From positions 27,012,199 to 27,076,198 of the forward strand of contig NC_045127.1 of the NCBI RefSeq assembly GCF_007655135.1: 64,000 bases of DNA, given 5' to 3'. Positions 1 through 13,236 of this stretch are shown here, in pieces (positions within the stretch are counted from its first letter, which is position 1; every line of letters begins with the position of its first letter). The stretch comes from Punica granatum (Eukaryota; Streptophyta; Magnoliopsida; Myrtales; Lythraceae). Under the pieces are notes generated by a model that did no database searches, was not told the origin of the DNA, and saw only the letters and a list, made by a program, of their open reading frames with translations. The translations under genes and the position numbers were made by a program.

Positions 1-3000
1 AGATTGCAAGAGGCACGAGCGAGATGGCTAGGCGAACTTGCGATGCAAGAAAGTAAACTCGCACGGATTAGCAGACCCGGCAAGGTTGCAAGAGGCACGA
101 GGGAGGTGGCTCAGCGAACTTGCGGTGCAGGAAAGTAAGCGCGCACGGGTTTGCAGATCCGGCAAGGTTGCAAGAGGCAAGAGGGAGGTGGCTCGGCGAA
201 CTTGCGTTGCAAGAAAGTAAACTCGCCCGGGTTAGCAGACCCGGCATGGTTGCAAGAGGCACGAGCGAGGTGGCTCGGCGAACTTGCGGTGCAGGAAAGT
301 AAGCTCGCACGGGTTAGCAGACCCGGCAAGGTTGCAAGAGGCAAGAGCGAGTTGGCTCGGCGAACTTGCGCTACAGGAAAGTAAGCTTGCACAGGTTAGC
401 ACACCGGGCATGGTTGCAAGAGGCACGAGCGAGGTGGCTCGGCGAACTTGCGGTGCAGGAAAGTATGCTTGCACGGGTTAGCACACCGGGCAAGGTTGCA
501 AGAGGTACGGGCGAGGTGGCTCGGCGAACTTGCGGTGCCGGAAAGTAAGCGTGCACGGGTTGGCACACCGGGCAAGGTTGCAAGAGGCACGAGCGAGGTG
601 GCTCGTCGAACCTGCGGTACAAGAAATTAAACTCGCACGGGTTAGCAGACCCGGCAATGTTGCAAGAGGCACGAGCGAGGTGGCTCGGCGAAATTGCGGT
701 GAAAGAAATAAAGCTCGCAATGGTTTAGCAAACCTAGCAAGGTTGAAAGAGGCCAGAGCGAGGTGGCACGGCGAACTTGCGGTGCAGGAAAGTAAGCGCG
801 CACGAGTTTGCAGATCCGGCAAGGTTGCAAGAGGCAGAGGGGAGGTGGCTCGGCGAACTTGCGTTGCAAGAAAGTAAACTTGCACGGGTTAGCAGACCCG
901 TCAAGGTTGCAAGAGGCACGAGCGAGGTGGCTCGGAGAACATGCGGTGCAGAAAAGTAAGCTCGCACGGGTTAGAAGACCCGGCAAGGTTGCAAGAGGCA
1001 CGAGCGAGTTGGCTCGGCGAACTTGCGCTGTAGGAAAGTAATCTCGCACGGGTTAGCAGGCCCGACAAGGTTGCAAGAGGCACGAGCGAGGTCGCTCGGC
1101 GAACTTGCTGTGCAGGAAAGTAAGCTCGCACGGGTTAGCAGACCCGGCAAGGTTGCAAGAGGCACGAGCGAGTTGGCTCGGCGAACTTGCGCTGCAGGAA
1201 AGTAATCTCGCACGGGTTAGCAAGCCCGACAAGGTTGCAAGAGGCACGAGCGAGGTCGCTCGGCGAACTTGCTGTGCAGGAAAGTAGGCTCGCACGGGTT
1301 AGCAGACCCGGCAAGGTTGCAAGAGGCACGAGCGAGTTGGCTCGGCGAACTTGCGCTGCAGGAAAGTAATCTCGTACGGGTTAGCAAACCCAGCAAGGCT
1401 GCAAGAGGCACGAGCAAGGTGGCTGGCGAACCTGCGGTGCAAGAAATTAATCTCGCACGGGTTAGCACACCCAGCAATGTTGCCAGAGGCACGAGCGAGT
1501 TGGCTCGGCGAACATGCGGTTGAAGAAATAAAACTCGCACGGGTTAGCAGACCCGGTAACGTTGCAAGAGGCACGAGCGTGGTGGCACGGCGAACTTAAG
1601 GTGCAGGAAAGTAAGCTCGCATGGGTTAGCATACCCGGGAAGGCTGCTAGAGGCACGAGCAAGGTAGCTCAGCGAACTTGCGATGCAGGAAAGTAAACTC
1701 GCACGGGTTAGCAAGCCCGGCAAGATTGCAAGAGGCTCGAGCGAGATGGCTAGGCGAACTTGCGATGCAAGAAAGTAAACTCGCACGGGTTAGCAGACCC
1801 GGCACGAGCGAGGTGGCACGGCGAACTTATGGTGCAGGAAAGTAAGCTCGCACGGATTAGCATACCCGGCAGGGTTGCAAGAGGCACGAGCGAAGTGGCT
1901 CGGCGAACCTGCAGTGCAAGAAATTAAACTCGCACGGGTTAGCAGACCCAGCAATGTTGCAAGGGGCACGAGCGAGGTGGCTCGGCGAACATGCTGTGGA
2001 AGAAATAAAACTTGCACTGGTTAGCAAACCCAGCAAGGTTGAAAGAGGCCAGAGCGAGGTGGCTCGGCGAACATGCGGTGGAGGAAAGTTAACTCATACG
2101 GGTTAGCAGACCCGACAAAGTTGCAAGAGGCACGAGCGAAGTGGCTCGGCAAACTTAAGGTGCAGGAAAGTGAGCTCGCACGGGTTAGCAAACCCGGCAA
2201 GATTGCAAGAGGCACGAGCGAGATGGCTAGGCGATATTGCGATGCAAGAAAGTAAGCTCGCATGGTTTAGCAGACCCGGAAAGCTTGCAAGAGGCACGAG
2301 GGAGGTGGCTCAGCGAACTTGCGGTGCAGGAAAGTAATCTCGCACGGATTAGCAAACCCGACAAGGTTGCAAGAGGCACGAGCGAGGTGACTCGGCGAAC
2401 TTACGTTGCAAGAAAGTAAACTCACAAGGGTTAGCAGACCCGTCAAGGTTGCAAGAGGCACGAGCAAGGTGGCTCGGCGAACTTGCGGTGCAGGAAAGTA
2501 AGCTCGCACGGGTTAGCAGACCCGGCAAGGTTGCATGAGGCAAGAGCGAGTTGGCTCGGCGAACTTGCACTGCAGGGAAGTAATCTCGCACGAGTTAGCA
2601 GACCCGGTAAGGTTGCAAGAGGCATGTGGGAGGTGGCTCGGCGAACTTGCGCTGCAGGGAAGTAAGCTTGCACGGATTAGCACACCGAGCATGGTTGCAA
2701 GAAGCACGAGCGAGGTGGCACGACGAACTTAAGGTGCAGGAAAGTAAGCTCGCACGGGTTAGCATACTCGGCAAGGTTGCAAGAGGCACGAGTGAGGTGG
2801 CTCGGCGAACTTGCGATGCAGGAAAGTAAACTCGCACGGGTTAGCAAACCCGGCAAGATTGCAAGAGGCACGAGCGAGACGGCTAGGCGAAATTGCGATG
2901 CAAGAAAGTAAGCTCGCATGGTTTAGCAGACCCGGAAAGCTTGCAAGAGGCACGAGGGAGGTGGCTCAGCGAACTTGCGGTGCAGGAAAGTAATCTCGCA

Positions 3001-3384
3001 CGGATTAGCAAACCCGACATGGTTGCAAGAGGCACGAGCTAGGTGACTCGGCGAACTTACGTTGCAAGAATGTAAACTCACACGGGTTAGCAGACCCGTC
3101 GAGGTTGCAAGAGGCACGAGCAAGGTGGCTCGGCGAACTTGCGGTGCAGGAAAGTAAGCTCGCATGGATTAGCAGACCCGGAAAGCTTGCAAGAGGCACG
3201 AGGGAGGTGGCTCAGCGAACTTGCGGTGCAGGAAAGTAATCTCGCACGGATTAGCAAACCCGACAAGGTTGCAAGAGGCACGAGCGAGGTGACTCGGCGA
3301 ACTTACGTTGCAAGAAAGTAAACTCACACGGGTTAGCAGACCCGTCAAGGTTGCAAGAGGCACGAGAAAGGTGGTTCGGCGAAC

Positions 3385-6300
3385 TTGCGGTGCAGGAAAG
3401 TAAGCTCGCACGGGTTAGCAGACCCGGCAAGGTTGCATGAGGCAAGAGCGAGTTGGCTCGGCGAACTTGCACTGCAGGAAAGTAATCTCGCACGGGTTAG
3501 CAGACCCGGCAAGGTTGCAAGAGGCACGAGCGAGGTGGCTCGGAGAACTTGCGGTGCAGGAAAGTAAGCTCGCACGGGTTAGCAGACCCGGCAAGGTTGC
3601 AAGAGGCACGAGCGAAGTCGCTCGGCGAACCCGCGGTGCAAGAAATTAAACTCACACGGGTTAGCAGACCCAGCAATGTTGCAAGAGGCTCGAGCGAGGT
3701 GACTCGGCGAACATGCGGTGGAAGAAATAAAACTAGCACTGGTTAGCAAACCCAGCAAGGTTGAAAGAGGCCATAGCGAGGTGTCTCGGCGCACTTGCGG
3801 TGGATGAAAGTTAACTCGTATGGGTTAGCAGACCCGGCAAAGTTGCAAGAGGCACGAGCGAAGTGGCCCGGCGAACATAAGGTGCAGGAAAGTAAGCTCG
3901 TAGGGGTTAGCATACCCCGCAAGGTTGCAAGAGGCACGAGCGAGGTGGCTCAGCGAACTTGCGATGCAGGAAAGTAAACTCGCACGGGTTAGCAAACCCG
4001 GCAAGATTGCAAGAGGCACGAGCGAGATGGCTAGGCGAACTTGCGATGCAAGAAAGTAAACTCGCACGGATTAGCAGACCCGGCAAGGTTGCAAGAGGCA
4101 TGAGGGAGGTGGCTCAGCGGACTTGCGGTGCATGAAAGTAAGCGCGCACGGGATTGCAGATCCGGCAAGGTTGCAAGAGGCATGAGGGAGGTGGCTCGGC
4201 GAACTTGCGATGCAAGAAACTAAACTCGCACGGGTTAGCAGACCTGGCAAGGTTGCAAGAGGCACGAGCGAGGTGTCTCGGCGAACTTAAGGTGCAGGAA
4301 AGTAAACTCGCACGGGTGAGCAGACCCGGCAAGGTTGCAAGAAGCACGAGCGAGGTGGCTCGGCGAACTTGCGGTGCAGGAAAGTACGCTCCCACGGGTT
4401 AGCAGACCCAACAAAGTTTCAAGAGGAGAGCGAGGTGGCTCCGCGAACTTGCGATGCAGAAAAGTAAACTCGCACGGGTGATCAGACCCGGCAAGGTTGC
4501 AAGAGGCACGAGCGAGCAGTCTCGGCAAACTTGCGGTGCAGAAAAGTAAGCGCGCACGAGTTTGCAGATCCGGCAAGGTTGTAAGAGGCACGAGCGAGTT
4601 GGCTCGGCGAACTCGCGCAGCAGGAAAGTAATCTCGCACGGGTTAGCAGACCCGGCAAGGTTGCAAGAGACACGAGCAAGGTGGCTCGGCGAACGTGTGG
4701 TGTAGGAAAGTAAGCGTGCACTGGTTAGCACACCGGGCAAGGTTGCAAGAGGCACGAGCGAGGTGGCTCGGCGATCCTGCGGGGCAAGAAATTAAACTCG
4801 CACGGGTTAGCAGACCCAGCAAGGTTGAAAGAGGCCAGAGCGAGGTGGATCGGCGAACTTGCGGTGGAGGAAAGTTAACTCGCACGGGTTAGCAGACTCG
4901 GCAACGTTGAAAGAGGCACGAGCGAGGTGGCACGGCGAATTTAAGGTGCAGGAAAGTAAGCTCGCACGGGTTAGCATACTCGGCAAGGTTGCAAGAGGCA
5001 CGAGAGAGGTGGCTCGGCGAAATTGCGTTGCAGGAAAGTAAACTTGCACGGGTTAGCAAACCCGGCAAGATTGCAAGAGGCACGAGCGAGATGGCTAGGC
5101 GAACTTGCGATGCAAGAAAGTAAACTTGCACGGGTTAGCTGACCCGGAAAGCTTGCAAGAGGCACGAGGGAGGTGGCTAAGTGAACTTGCGGTGCAGGAA
5201 AGTAATCTCGCACGGATTAGCAAACTCGACAAGGTTGCAAGAGGCACGAGCGAGGTGGCTCGGTGAACTTACGTTGCAAGAAAGTAAACTCACACGGGTT
5301 AGCAGGCCCGTCAAGGTTGCAAGAGGCACGAGCGAGTTGGCTCGGCGAACTTGAGCTGCAGGAAAGTAATCTCGCACGGGTTAGCAGACCCGAGAAGGTT
5401 GCAAGAGGCACGAGCGAGGTGGCTTGGGGAACTTGCGGTGCAGGAAAGTAAGCTCGCACGGGTTAGCAGACCCGACAAGGTTGCAAGAGGCAAGAGCGAG
5501 TTGGCTCGGTGAACTTGCACTGCAGGAAAGTAATCTCGCACGGGTTAGCAGACCCGGCAAGGTTGCAAGGGGAACGAGCGAGGTGTCTCGGCGAACTTGC
5601 GGTGCAGGAAAGTAAGCTTGCACGGGTTAGCACACCGGGCAAGCTTGCAACAAGCACGAGCGAGGTGGCTCGGCGAACCTGCGGTGCAAGAAATTAAACT
5701 CGCATGGGTTAGCAGACCCAGCAATGTTGAATTAGGCACTAGCGAGGTGGCTCGGCGAACATGCGGTGAAAGAAACAAAACTCGCACGGGTTAGCAAACC
5801 CAGCAAGGTTGAAAGAGGCTAGAGCGAGCTGGCTAGGCGAACTTGCGGTGCAGGAAAGTAAGCGCGCACGGGTTTGCAGATCCGGCAAGGTTGCAAGAGG
5901 CTTGAGGGAGGTGGCTCAGCGAACATGCGTTGCAAGAAAGTAAACTCGCAAGGGTTAGCAGACCCGGCAAGGTTGCAAGTGGCACGAGCGTGGTGGCTCG
6001 GCGAACTTGCGGTGCAGGAAAGTAAGCTCGCACGGGTTTGCAGACTCGGCAAGGTTGCAAGAGGCACGAGCGAGTTGGCTCGGCGAACTTGCGGTGCAGG
6101 AAAGTAAGCTTGCACGGGTTAGCACACCGAGCATGGTTGCAAGAGGCACGAGCAAGGTGGCCCGGCGAACCTGCGGTGCAAGAATTTAAACTCGCACGGG
6201 TTAGCAGACCCAGGAATGTTGCAAGAGGCACGAGCGAGGTGGCTCGGCGAACATGCGGTGGAAGAAATTAAACTCGCACGGGTTAGCAAACCCAGCAAGG

Positions 6301-9300
6301 TTGAAAGAGGCCAAAGCGAGGTGGCTCGGCGAACTTGCGGTGGTGGAAAGTTAACTCGCACGGGTTAGCAGACCGGGCAAGGTTGCAAGAGGCACGAGCG
6401 AGGTGTCTCGGCGAACTTGCAGTGCAGGAAAGTAAGCTCGCACGGGTTAGCAGACCCGGCAAGGTTGCATGAGGCAAGAGCGAGTTGGCTCGGCGAACTT
6501 GCACTGCAGGAAAGTAATCTCGCACGGGTTAGCAGACCCGGCAAGGTTGCAAGAGGCACGAGCGAGGTGGCTCGGAGAACTTGCGGTGCAGGAAAGTAAG
6601 CTCGCACGGGTTAGCAGACCCGGCAAGGTTGCAAGAGGCACGAGCGAAGTCGCTCGGCGAACCCGCGGTGCAAGAAATTAACCTCACACGGGTTAGCAGA
6701 CCCAGCAATGTTGCAAGAGGCTCGAGCGAGGTGACTCGGCGAACATGCGGTGGAAGAAATAAAACTAGCACTGGTTAGCAAACCCAGCAAGGTTGAAAGA
6801 GGCCATAGCGAGGTGTCTCGGCGCACTTGCGGTGGATGAAAGTTAACTCGTATGGGTTAGCAGACCCGGCAAAGTTGCAAGAGGCACGAGCGAAGTGGCC
6901 CGGCGAACATAAGGTCAGGAAAGTAAGCTCGTAGGGGTTAGCATACCCCGCAAGGTTGCAAGAGGCACGAGCGAGGTGGCTCAGCGAACTTGCGATGCAG
7001 GAACGTAAACTCGCACGGGTTAGCAAACCCGGCAAGATTGCAAGAGGCACGAGCGAGATGGCTAGGCGAACTTGCGATGCAAGAAAGTAAACTCGCACGG
7101 ATTAGCAGACCCGGCAAGGTTGCAAGAGGCATGAGGGAGGTGGCTCAGCGGACTTGCGGTGCATGAAAGTAAGCGCGCACGGGATTGCAGATCCGGCAAG
7201 GTTGCAAGAGGCATGAGGGAGGTGGCTCGGCGAACTTGCGATGCAAGAAAGTAAACTCGCACGGATTAGCAGACCCGGCAAGGTTGCAAGAGGCACGAGC
7301 GAGGTGGCTCGGCGAACTTAAGGTGCAGGAAAGTAAACTCGCAAGGGTGAGCAGACCCGGCAAGGTTGCAAGAAGCACGAGCGAGGTGGCTCGGCGAACT
7401 TGCGATGCAGGAAAGTAAGCTCGCATGGGTTAGCAGACCCAACAAAGTTGCAAGAGGAGAGCGAGGTGGCTCCGCGAACTTGCGATGCAGAAAAGTAAAC
7501 TCGCCCGGGTGACAAGACCCGGCAAGGTTGCAAGAGGCACGAGCGAGCAGGCTCGGCAAACTTGCGTTGCAGGAAAGTAAGCGCGCACGGGTTTGCAGAT
7601 CCGGCAAGGTTGCAAGAGCGACGAGAGAGTTGGCTCGGCGATCTCGAGCTGCAGGAAAGTAATCTCGCACGGGTTAGCAGACCCGGCAAGGTTGCAAGAG
7701 GCACGAGCGAGGTGGCTCGGCGAACTTGCGGTGCAGGAAAGTAAGCCTGCACGGGTTAGTACACCGGGCAAGGTTGCAAGAGGCACGAGCGAGGTGGCTC
7801 GGCGAACCTGCGGGGCAAGAAATTAAACTCGCACGGGTTAGCAGACCCAGCAAGGTTGAAAGAGGCCAGAGCGAGGTGGCTCGGCGAACTTGCGGTGGAG
7901 GAAAGTTAACTCGCACGGGTTAGCAGACTCGGCAACGTTGAAAGAGGCACGAGCGAGGTGGCACGGCGAATTTAAGGTGCAGGAAAGTAAGCTCGCACGG
8001 GTTAGCATACTCGGCAAGGTTGCAAGAGGCACGAGAGAGGTGGCTCGGCGAAATTGCGTTGCAGGAAAGTAAACTTGCACGGGTTAGCAAACCCGGCAAG
8101 ATTGCAAGAGGCACGAGCGAGATGGCTAGGCGAAATTGCGATGCAAGAAAGTAAGCTCGCATGGATTAGCTGACCCGGAAAGCTTGCAAGAGGCACGAGG
8201 GAGGTGGCTAAGTGAACTTGCGGTGCAGGAAAGTAATCTCGCACGGATTAGCAAACTCGACAAGGTTGCAAGAGGCACGAGCGAGGTGGCTCGGCGAACT
8301 TACGTTGCAAGAAAGTAAACTCACACGGGTTAGCAGACCCGTCAAGGTTGCAAGAGGCACGAGCGAGTTGGCTCGGCGAACTTGAGCTTCAGGAAAGTAA
8401 TCTCGCACGGGTTAGCAGACCCGAGAAGGTTGCAAGAGGCACGAGCGAGGTGGCTTGGGGAACTTGCGGTGCAGGAAAGTAAGCTCGCACGGGTTAGCAG
8501 ACCCGACAAGGTTGCAAGAGGCAAGAGCGAGTTGGCTCGGCGAACTTGCACTGCAGGAAAGTAATCTCGCACGGGTTAGCAGACCCGGCAAGGTTGCAAG
8601 GGGAACGAGCGAGGTGTCTCGGCGAACTTGCGGTGCAGGAAAGTAAGCTTGCACGGGTTAGCACCCCGGGCAAGCTTGCAACAAGCACGAGCGAGGTGGC
8701 TCGGCGAACCTGCGGTGCAAGAAATTAAACTCGCATGGGTTAGCAGACCCAGCAATGTTGAATTAGGCACTAGCGAGGTGGCTCGGCGAACATGCGGTGA
8801 AAGAAACAAAACTCGCACGGGTTAGCAAACCCAGCAAGGTTGAAAGAGGCTAGAGCGAGCTGGCTAGGCGAACTTGCGGTGCAGGAAAGTAAGCGCGCAC
8901 GGGTTTGCAGATCCGGTAAGGTTGCAAGAGGCTTGAGGGAGGTGGCTCAGCGAACATGCGTTGCAAGAAAGTAAACTCGCAAGGGTTAGCAGACCCGGCA
9001 AGGTTGCAAGTGGCACGAGCGTGGTGGCTCGGCGAACTTGCGGTGCAGGAAAGTAAGCTCGCACGGGTTTGCAGACTCGGCAAGGTTGCAAGAGGCACGA
9101 GCGAGTTGGCTCGGCGAACTTGCGGTGCAGGAAAGTAAGCTTGCACGGGTTAGCACACCGAGCATGGTTGCAAGAGGCACGAGCAAGGTGGCCCGGCGAA
9201 CCTGCGGTGCAAGAATTTAAACTCGCACGGGTTAGCAGACCCAGGAATGTTGCAAGAGGCACGAGCGAGGTGGCTCGGCGAACATGCGGTGGAAGAAATT

Positions 9301-9693
9301 AAACTCGCACGGGTTAGCAAACCCAGCAAGGTTGAAAGAGGCCAAAGCGAGGTGGCTCGGCGAACTTGCGGTGGTGGAAAGTTAACTCGCACGGGTTAAC
9401 AGACCGGGCAAGGTTGCAAGAGGCACGAGCGAGGTGTCTCGGCGAACTTGCAGTGCAGGAAAGTAAGCTCGCACGGGTTAGCAGACCCGGCAAGGTTGCA
9501 TGAGGCAAGAGCGAGTTGGCTCGGCGAACTTGCACTGCAGGAAAGTAATCTCGCACGGGTTAGCAGACCCGGCAAGGTTGCAAGAGGCACGAGCGAGGTG
9601 GCTCGGAGAACTTGCGGTGCAGGAAAGTAAGCTCGCACGGGTTAGCAGACCCGGCAAGGTTGCAAGAGGCACGAGCGAAGTGGCCCGGCGAAC
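3385..9693. repeat. Tandem duplication in the 82-bp array, period about 3031 bp
   Basis: Blocks of variant monomers recur in the same order 3031-3032 bp apart, about 37 monomers. Examples are 4154 and 7185, 4807 and 7838, 5545 and 8576, 6447 and 9478. The copies differ by very few bases, such as a one-base deletion near 6916 relative to 3885. This is a recent segmental duplication within the satellite. A third copy begins near 9448 but is cut near 9693, where about three monomers are skipped. Confidence 0.9.
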
Positions 9694-11147
9694 ATAAGGT
9701 GCAGGAAAGTAAGCTCGTAGGGGTTAGCATACCCAGCAAGGTTGCAAGAGGCACGAGCGAGGTGGCTCAGCGAACTTGCGATGCAGGAAAGTAAACTCGC
9801 ACGGGTTAGCAAACCCGGCAAGATTGCAAGAGGCACGAGCGAGATGGCTAGGCGAACTTGCGATGCAAGAAAGTAAACTCGCACGGATTAGCAGACCCGG
9901 CAAGGTTGCAAGAGGCATGAGGGAGGTGGCTCAGCGGACTTGCGGTGCATGAAAGTAAGCGCGCACGGAATTGCAGATCCGGCAAGGTTGCAAGAGGCAT
10001 GAGGGAGGTGGCTCGGCGAACTTGCGATGCAAGAAAGTAAACTCGCACGGGTTAGCAGACCCGGCAAGGTTGCAAGAGGCACGAGCGAGGTGTCTCGGCG
10101 AACTTAAGGTGCAGGAAAGTAAACTCGCACGGGTGAGTAGACCCGGCAAGGTTGCAAGAAGCACGAGCGAGGTGGCTCGGCGAACTTGCGGTGCAGGAAA
10201 GTACGCTCCCACGGGTTAGCAGACCCAACAAAGTTTCAAGAGGAGAGCGAGGTGGCTCCGCGAACTTGCGATGCAGAAAAGTAAACTCGCACGGGCGATC
10301 AGACCCGGCAAGGTTGCAAGAGGCACGAGCGAGCAGGCTCGGCAAACTTGCGGTGCAGAAAAGTAAGCGCGCACGAGTTTGCAGACCCGGCAAGGTTGCA
10401 AGAGGCACGAGCGAAGTGGCCCGGCGAACATAAGGTGCAGGAAAGTAAGCTCGTAGGGGTTAGCATACCCAGCAAGGTTGCAAGAGGCACGAGCGAGGTG
10501 GCTCAGCGAACTTGCGATGCAGGAAAGTAAACTCGCACGGGTTAGCAAACCCGGCAAGATTGCAAGAGGCACGAGCGAGATGGCTAGGCGAACTTGCGAT
10601 GCAAGAAAGTAAACTCGCACGGATTAGCAGACCCGGCAAGGTTGCAAGAGGCATGAGGGAGGTGGCTCAGCGGACTTGCGGTGCATGAAAGTAAGCGCGC
10701 ACGGAATTGCAGATCCGGCAAGGTTGCAAGAGGCATGAGGGAGGTGGCTCGGCGAACTTGCGATGCAAGAAAGTAAACTCGCACGGGTTAGCAGACCCGG
10801 CAAGGTTGCAAGAGGCACGAGCGAGGTGTCTCGGCGAACTTAAGGTGCAGGAAAGTAAACTCGCACGGGTGAGCAGACCCGGCAAGGTTGCAAGAAGCAC
10901 GAGCGAGGTGGCTCGGCGAACTTGCGGTGCAGGAAAGTACGCTCCCACGGGTTAGCAGACCCAACAAAGTTTCAAGAGGAGAGCGAGGTGGCTCCGCGAA
11001 CTTGCGATGCAGAAAAGTAAACTCGCACGGGCGATCAGACCCGGCAAGGTTGCAAGAGGCACGAGCGAGCAGGCTCGGCAAACTTGCGGTGCAGAAAAGT
11101 AAGCGCGCACGAGTTTGCAGATCCGGCAAGGTTGTAAGAGGCACGAG
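9676..11147. repeat. Tandem duplication in the 82-bp array, period 736 bp
   Basis: The block starting at the cgaagtggcccgg variant at 9676 recurs at 10412, and the variant-monomer string at 9931-10219 recurs at 10667-10955. The spacing is 736 bp, nine monomers with one short monomer included. The near identity of the two copies points to a very recent unequal exchange or slippage event. Confidence 0.88.
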
Positions 11148-11429
11148 CGAGTTGGCTCGGCGAACTCGCGCAGCAGGAAAGTAATCTCGCACGGGTTAGC
11201 AGACCCGGCAAGGTTGCAAGAGACACGAGCAAGGTGGCTCGGCGAACGTGTGGTGTAGGAAAGTAAGCGTGCACTGGTTAGCACACCGGGCAAGGTTGCA
11301 AGAGGCACGAGCGAGGTGGCTCGGCGATCCTGCGGGGCAAGAAATTAAACTCGCACGGGTTAGCAGACCCAGCAAGGTTGAAAGAGGCCAGAGCGAGGTG
11401 GCTCGGCGAACTTGCGGTGGAGGAAAGTT

Positions 11430-12870
11430 AACTCGCACGGGTTAGCAGACCCGGAAAGCTTGCAAGAGGCACGAGGGAGGTGGCTAAGTGAACTTGCGGT
11501 GCAGGAAAGTAATCTCGCACGGATTAGCAAACTCGACAAGGTTGCAAGAGGCACGAGCGAGGTGGCTCGGCGAACTTGCGTTGCAAGAAAGTAAACTCAC
11601 GGGTTAGCAGACCCGTCAAGGTTGCAAGAGGCACAGCGAGCGAGTTGGCTCGGCGAACTGAGCGCAGAAAGTAATCTCGCACGGGTTAGCAGACCGAGAA
11701 GGTTGCAAGAGGCACGAGCGAGGTGGCTTGGGGAACTTGCGGTGCAAGGAAAGTAAGCTCGCACGGGTTAGCAGACCCGACAAGGTTGCAAGAGGCAAGA
11801 GCGAGTGGCTCGGCGAACTTGCATGCAGGAAAGTAATCTCGCACGGGTTAGCAGACCCGGAAAGGTTGCAAGGGGAACGAGCGAGGTGTCTCGGCGAACT
11901 TGCGGTGCAGGAAAGTAAGCTTGTACGGGTTAGCACACCGGGCAAGCTTGCAAGAAGCACGAGCGAGGTGGCTCGGCGAACCTGCGGTGCAGAAATTAAA
12001 CTCGCACGGGTTAGCGACCCAGCAATGTGAATTAGGCACTAGCGAGGTGGCTCGGCGAACATGCGGTTAAAGAAAAAAAACTCGCACGGGTTAGCAAACC
12101 CAGCAAGGTTGAAAGAGGACTAGAGCGAGCTGGGGCGAACTTGCGGTGCAGAAAGTAAGCTCGCACGGGTTGCAGATCCGGCAAGGTTGCAAGAGGCTTG
12201 AGGGAGGTTGGCTCAGCGAAACATGCGTTGCAGAAGAAAGTAAACTCGCAAGGGTTAGCAGACCCGGCAAGGTTGCAAGTGGCACGAGCGAGGTGGCTCG
12301 GCGAACTTGCGGTGCAGGAAAGTAAGCTCGCACGGGTTTGCAGACTCGGCAAGGTTGCAAGAGGCACGAGCGAGGGCTCGGCGAACTTGCGGTGCAGGAA
12401 AGAAAGAGCTTGCACGGGTTAGCACACCGAGCATGGTTGCAAGAGGCACGAGCAGCAAGGTGGCCGGCGAACCTGCGGTGCAAGAATTTAAACTCGCACG
12501 GGTTAGCAGACCCAGGAATGTTGCAAGAGGCACGAGCGAGGTGGCTCGGCGAACATGCGGTGGAAGAAAGTAAAACTCGCACGGGTTAGCAAACCCAGCA
12601 AGGTTGAAAGAGGCCAAAGCGAGGTGGCTCGGCGAACTTGCGGTGTGGAAAGTTAACTCGCACGGGTTAGCAGACCGGCAAGGTTGCAAGAGGCACGAGC
12701 GAGGTGTCTCGGCGAAACTGCGTGCAAGGAAAGTAAGCTCGCACGGGTTAGCAGACCCGGCAAGGTTGCATGAGGCAGAGCGAGTGGCTCGGCGAACTTG
12801 CACTGCAGGAAAGTAATCTCGCACGGGTTAGCAGACCCGGCAAGGTTGCAAGAGGCACGAGCGAGGTGGC
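11430..12870. repeat. Indel-rich copy of the 82-bp array
   Basis: This stretch follows the variant order seen at about 8150-9600 but carries a dense set of one- to four-base insertions and deletions with few substitutions. Examples lie near 11600, 11635, 11660, 12000, 12235, 12440 and 12720. Flanking copies have almost none. The pattern looks like poorly polished consensus rather than natural decay, although a decayed copy cannot be excluded. Confidence 0.7.
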
Positions 12871-13236
12871 TCGGCGAACTTGCGGTGCAGGAAAGTAAGC
12901 TCGCACGGTTTGCAGACTCGGCAAGGTTGCAAGAGGCACGAGCGAGTTGGCTCGGCGAACTTGCGGTGCAGGAAAGTAAGCTTGCACGGGTTAGCACACC
13001 GAGCATGGTTGCAAGAGGCACGAGCAAGGTGGCCCGGCGAACCTGCGGTGCAAGAATTTAAACTCGCACGGGTTAGCAGACCCAGGAATGTTGCAAGAGG
13101 CACGAGCGAGGTGGCTCGGCGAACATGCGGTGGAAGAAATTAAACTCGCACGGGTTAGCAAACCCAGCAAGGTTGAAAGAGGCCAAAGCGAGGTGGCTCG
13201 GCGAACTTGCGGTGGTGGAAAGTTAACTCGCACGGG

